Below are positions 27,145 to 27,500 of a DNA stretch of 27,500 bases, in pieces. Under the pieces are notes generated by a model. That model was given only the letters and a program-made list of their open reading frames with translations. It was not told where the DNA came from and ran no database searches. This DNA comes from Prorocentrum cordatum (Eukaryota > Sar > Dinophyceae > Prorocentrales > Prorocentraceae): contig CAUYUJ010020755.1 of NCBI GenBank assembly GCA_963575745.1, positions 1 to 27,500 on the forward strand, given 5' to 3'. Within the stretch, counting starts at the first letter, position 1; each line of letters starts with the position of its first letter. Both the position numbers and the translations under genes were made by a program.

Positions 27145-27500
27145 GGCTTAGCAAAGGCGCCTCGGCCGAAGGGCGTCGCCATAGGTCGCGGCGGTGTCGA
27201 TCGGCGTGCTGCCCATCACGGAAGGGAGGCCGCTGCAATCGGTCGCGTGTGCCAGAGCCTCAGGCTGAAGTCAACAAAGTCCCGGCTGGAGGTAGCAACA
27301 GGAGCAGTGGGACAAACAACCGAATCTTTCTTCGCTGTCCTCGGGGTGAACCGCGCGTGCCCCGATTCGATGTTCCGATTGGGACACAGCCTGCGGAACT
27401 TCTTAGCTTCCCTCTTGCAGGCTTCATTCTTCGGCGCCGAAGAAGATGGGAACATCACTGAAAATTTGCACTTCGAAAGCGAATCACCCAAACCCCTCTG
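27145..27500 (+). CDS. Partial open frame running off the right edge, unknown protein
   Basis: After a TAG at 27142-27144, the plus frame starting at 27145 stays open for 118 codons to the end of the window. The last half is protein-like: TTESFFAVLGVNRACPDS, then MFRLGHSLRNFLASLLQ and ASFFGAEEDGNITENLHFE. The only useful in-window ATG is at 27370, so the frame either starts there or enters through a splice acceptor upstream. Shorter frames on the other phases overlap it, so the call is tentative. No family recognised. Confidence 0.35.

Noticed and set aside
26493-27182. 229-codon minus-strand frame and overlapping plus-strand frames
   Set aside because: Mutually overlapping, with no domain, coiled coil of convincing length or repeat-independent support. 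Left as uncalled unique sequence.
1-27500. tRNA, rRNA or other structured RNA genes
   Set aside because: I saw no cloverleaf landmarks or rRNA core motifs. The only regular secondary structures are the intron-like hairpin arrays.

Overview
This window looks like nuclear DNA from a large, repeat-bloated eukaryotic genome. A dinoflagellate is the best guess and other GC-rich protists are possible. No bacterial features are visible: there are no operons, Shine-Dalgarno sites, rRNA or tRNA. About two thirds of the window is tandem repeat, with many unrelated unit lengths (3, 5, 11, 12, 21, 22, 42, about 60, 79, 81, about 85 and 90 bp) laid end to end. The few stretches with protein-like character are GC-rich, nearly all on the minus strand, and bounded by GGA/CCT microsatellites. 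The organism call rests on style (repeat density, GC bias, lysine/glycine-rich low-complexity proteins, canonical GT splice donor) and not on a diagnostic gene.

Layout. 1-960: minisatellite with an AACGTTGAC core, then purine-rich DNA. 1.32-2.15 kb: adjacent 11-bp and 12-bp period arrays. 2.4-3.83 kb: a TAC/CTA microsatellite domain. 3.9-7.3 kb: five further minisatellites (about 60, 22, 42, 21 and about 58 bp). 7.54-9.72 kb: a homogeneous satellite that changes period from 90 to 79 bp and runs into a pentanucleotide array (9.72-10.0 kb). 10.1-12.36 kb: CAT/CTC/CAA microsatellites. 12.36-15.73 kb: a minus-strand decayed coding region of about 1,000 codons, gag/ORF1-like in character but with no recognisable domain. 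It is broken by about ten frame changes and two in-frame stops. 15.8-16.5 kb: a pyrimidine arm facing a purine arm, forming an inverted repeat. 16.5-18.7 kb: GC-rich DNA with hairpin-array elements and a 463-bp-offset duplication. 18.75-23.2 kb: two minus-strand coding blocks of unknown family, probably parts of one or two intron-containing genes. They are separated by a hairpin-array element that begins with a splice donor. 23.4-24.9 kb: GGA arrays. 25.2-26.3 kb: an 81-bp minisatellite. 26.3-27.5 kb: mostly unique DNA, with an open plus-strand frame running off the right edge.

The most interesting signal is a repeat of about 300-330 bp with two clear copies (17277-17577 and 21541-21868) and a diverged third (16788-16935), all in the same orientation. 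It is built of imperfect hairpins around a CAGCCAAGAC / TTGGCTG motif. In both clear copies the upstream end carries GTGAG, and at 21.84 kb this directly abuts an open coding frame. That is what an intron-generating mobile element (introner) would look like. The second theme is that all three minus-strand coding regions hand over from one frame to another at short intervals. Either they are pseudogenes or the assembly has uncorrected indels; one G homopolymer at 22138-22144 is a concrete test site.

Long open frames inside the microsatellites and satellites are artefacts of repeat periodicity and are not annotated as genes.
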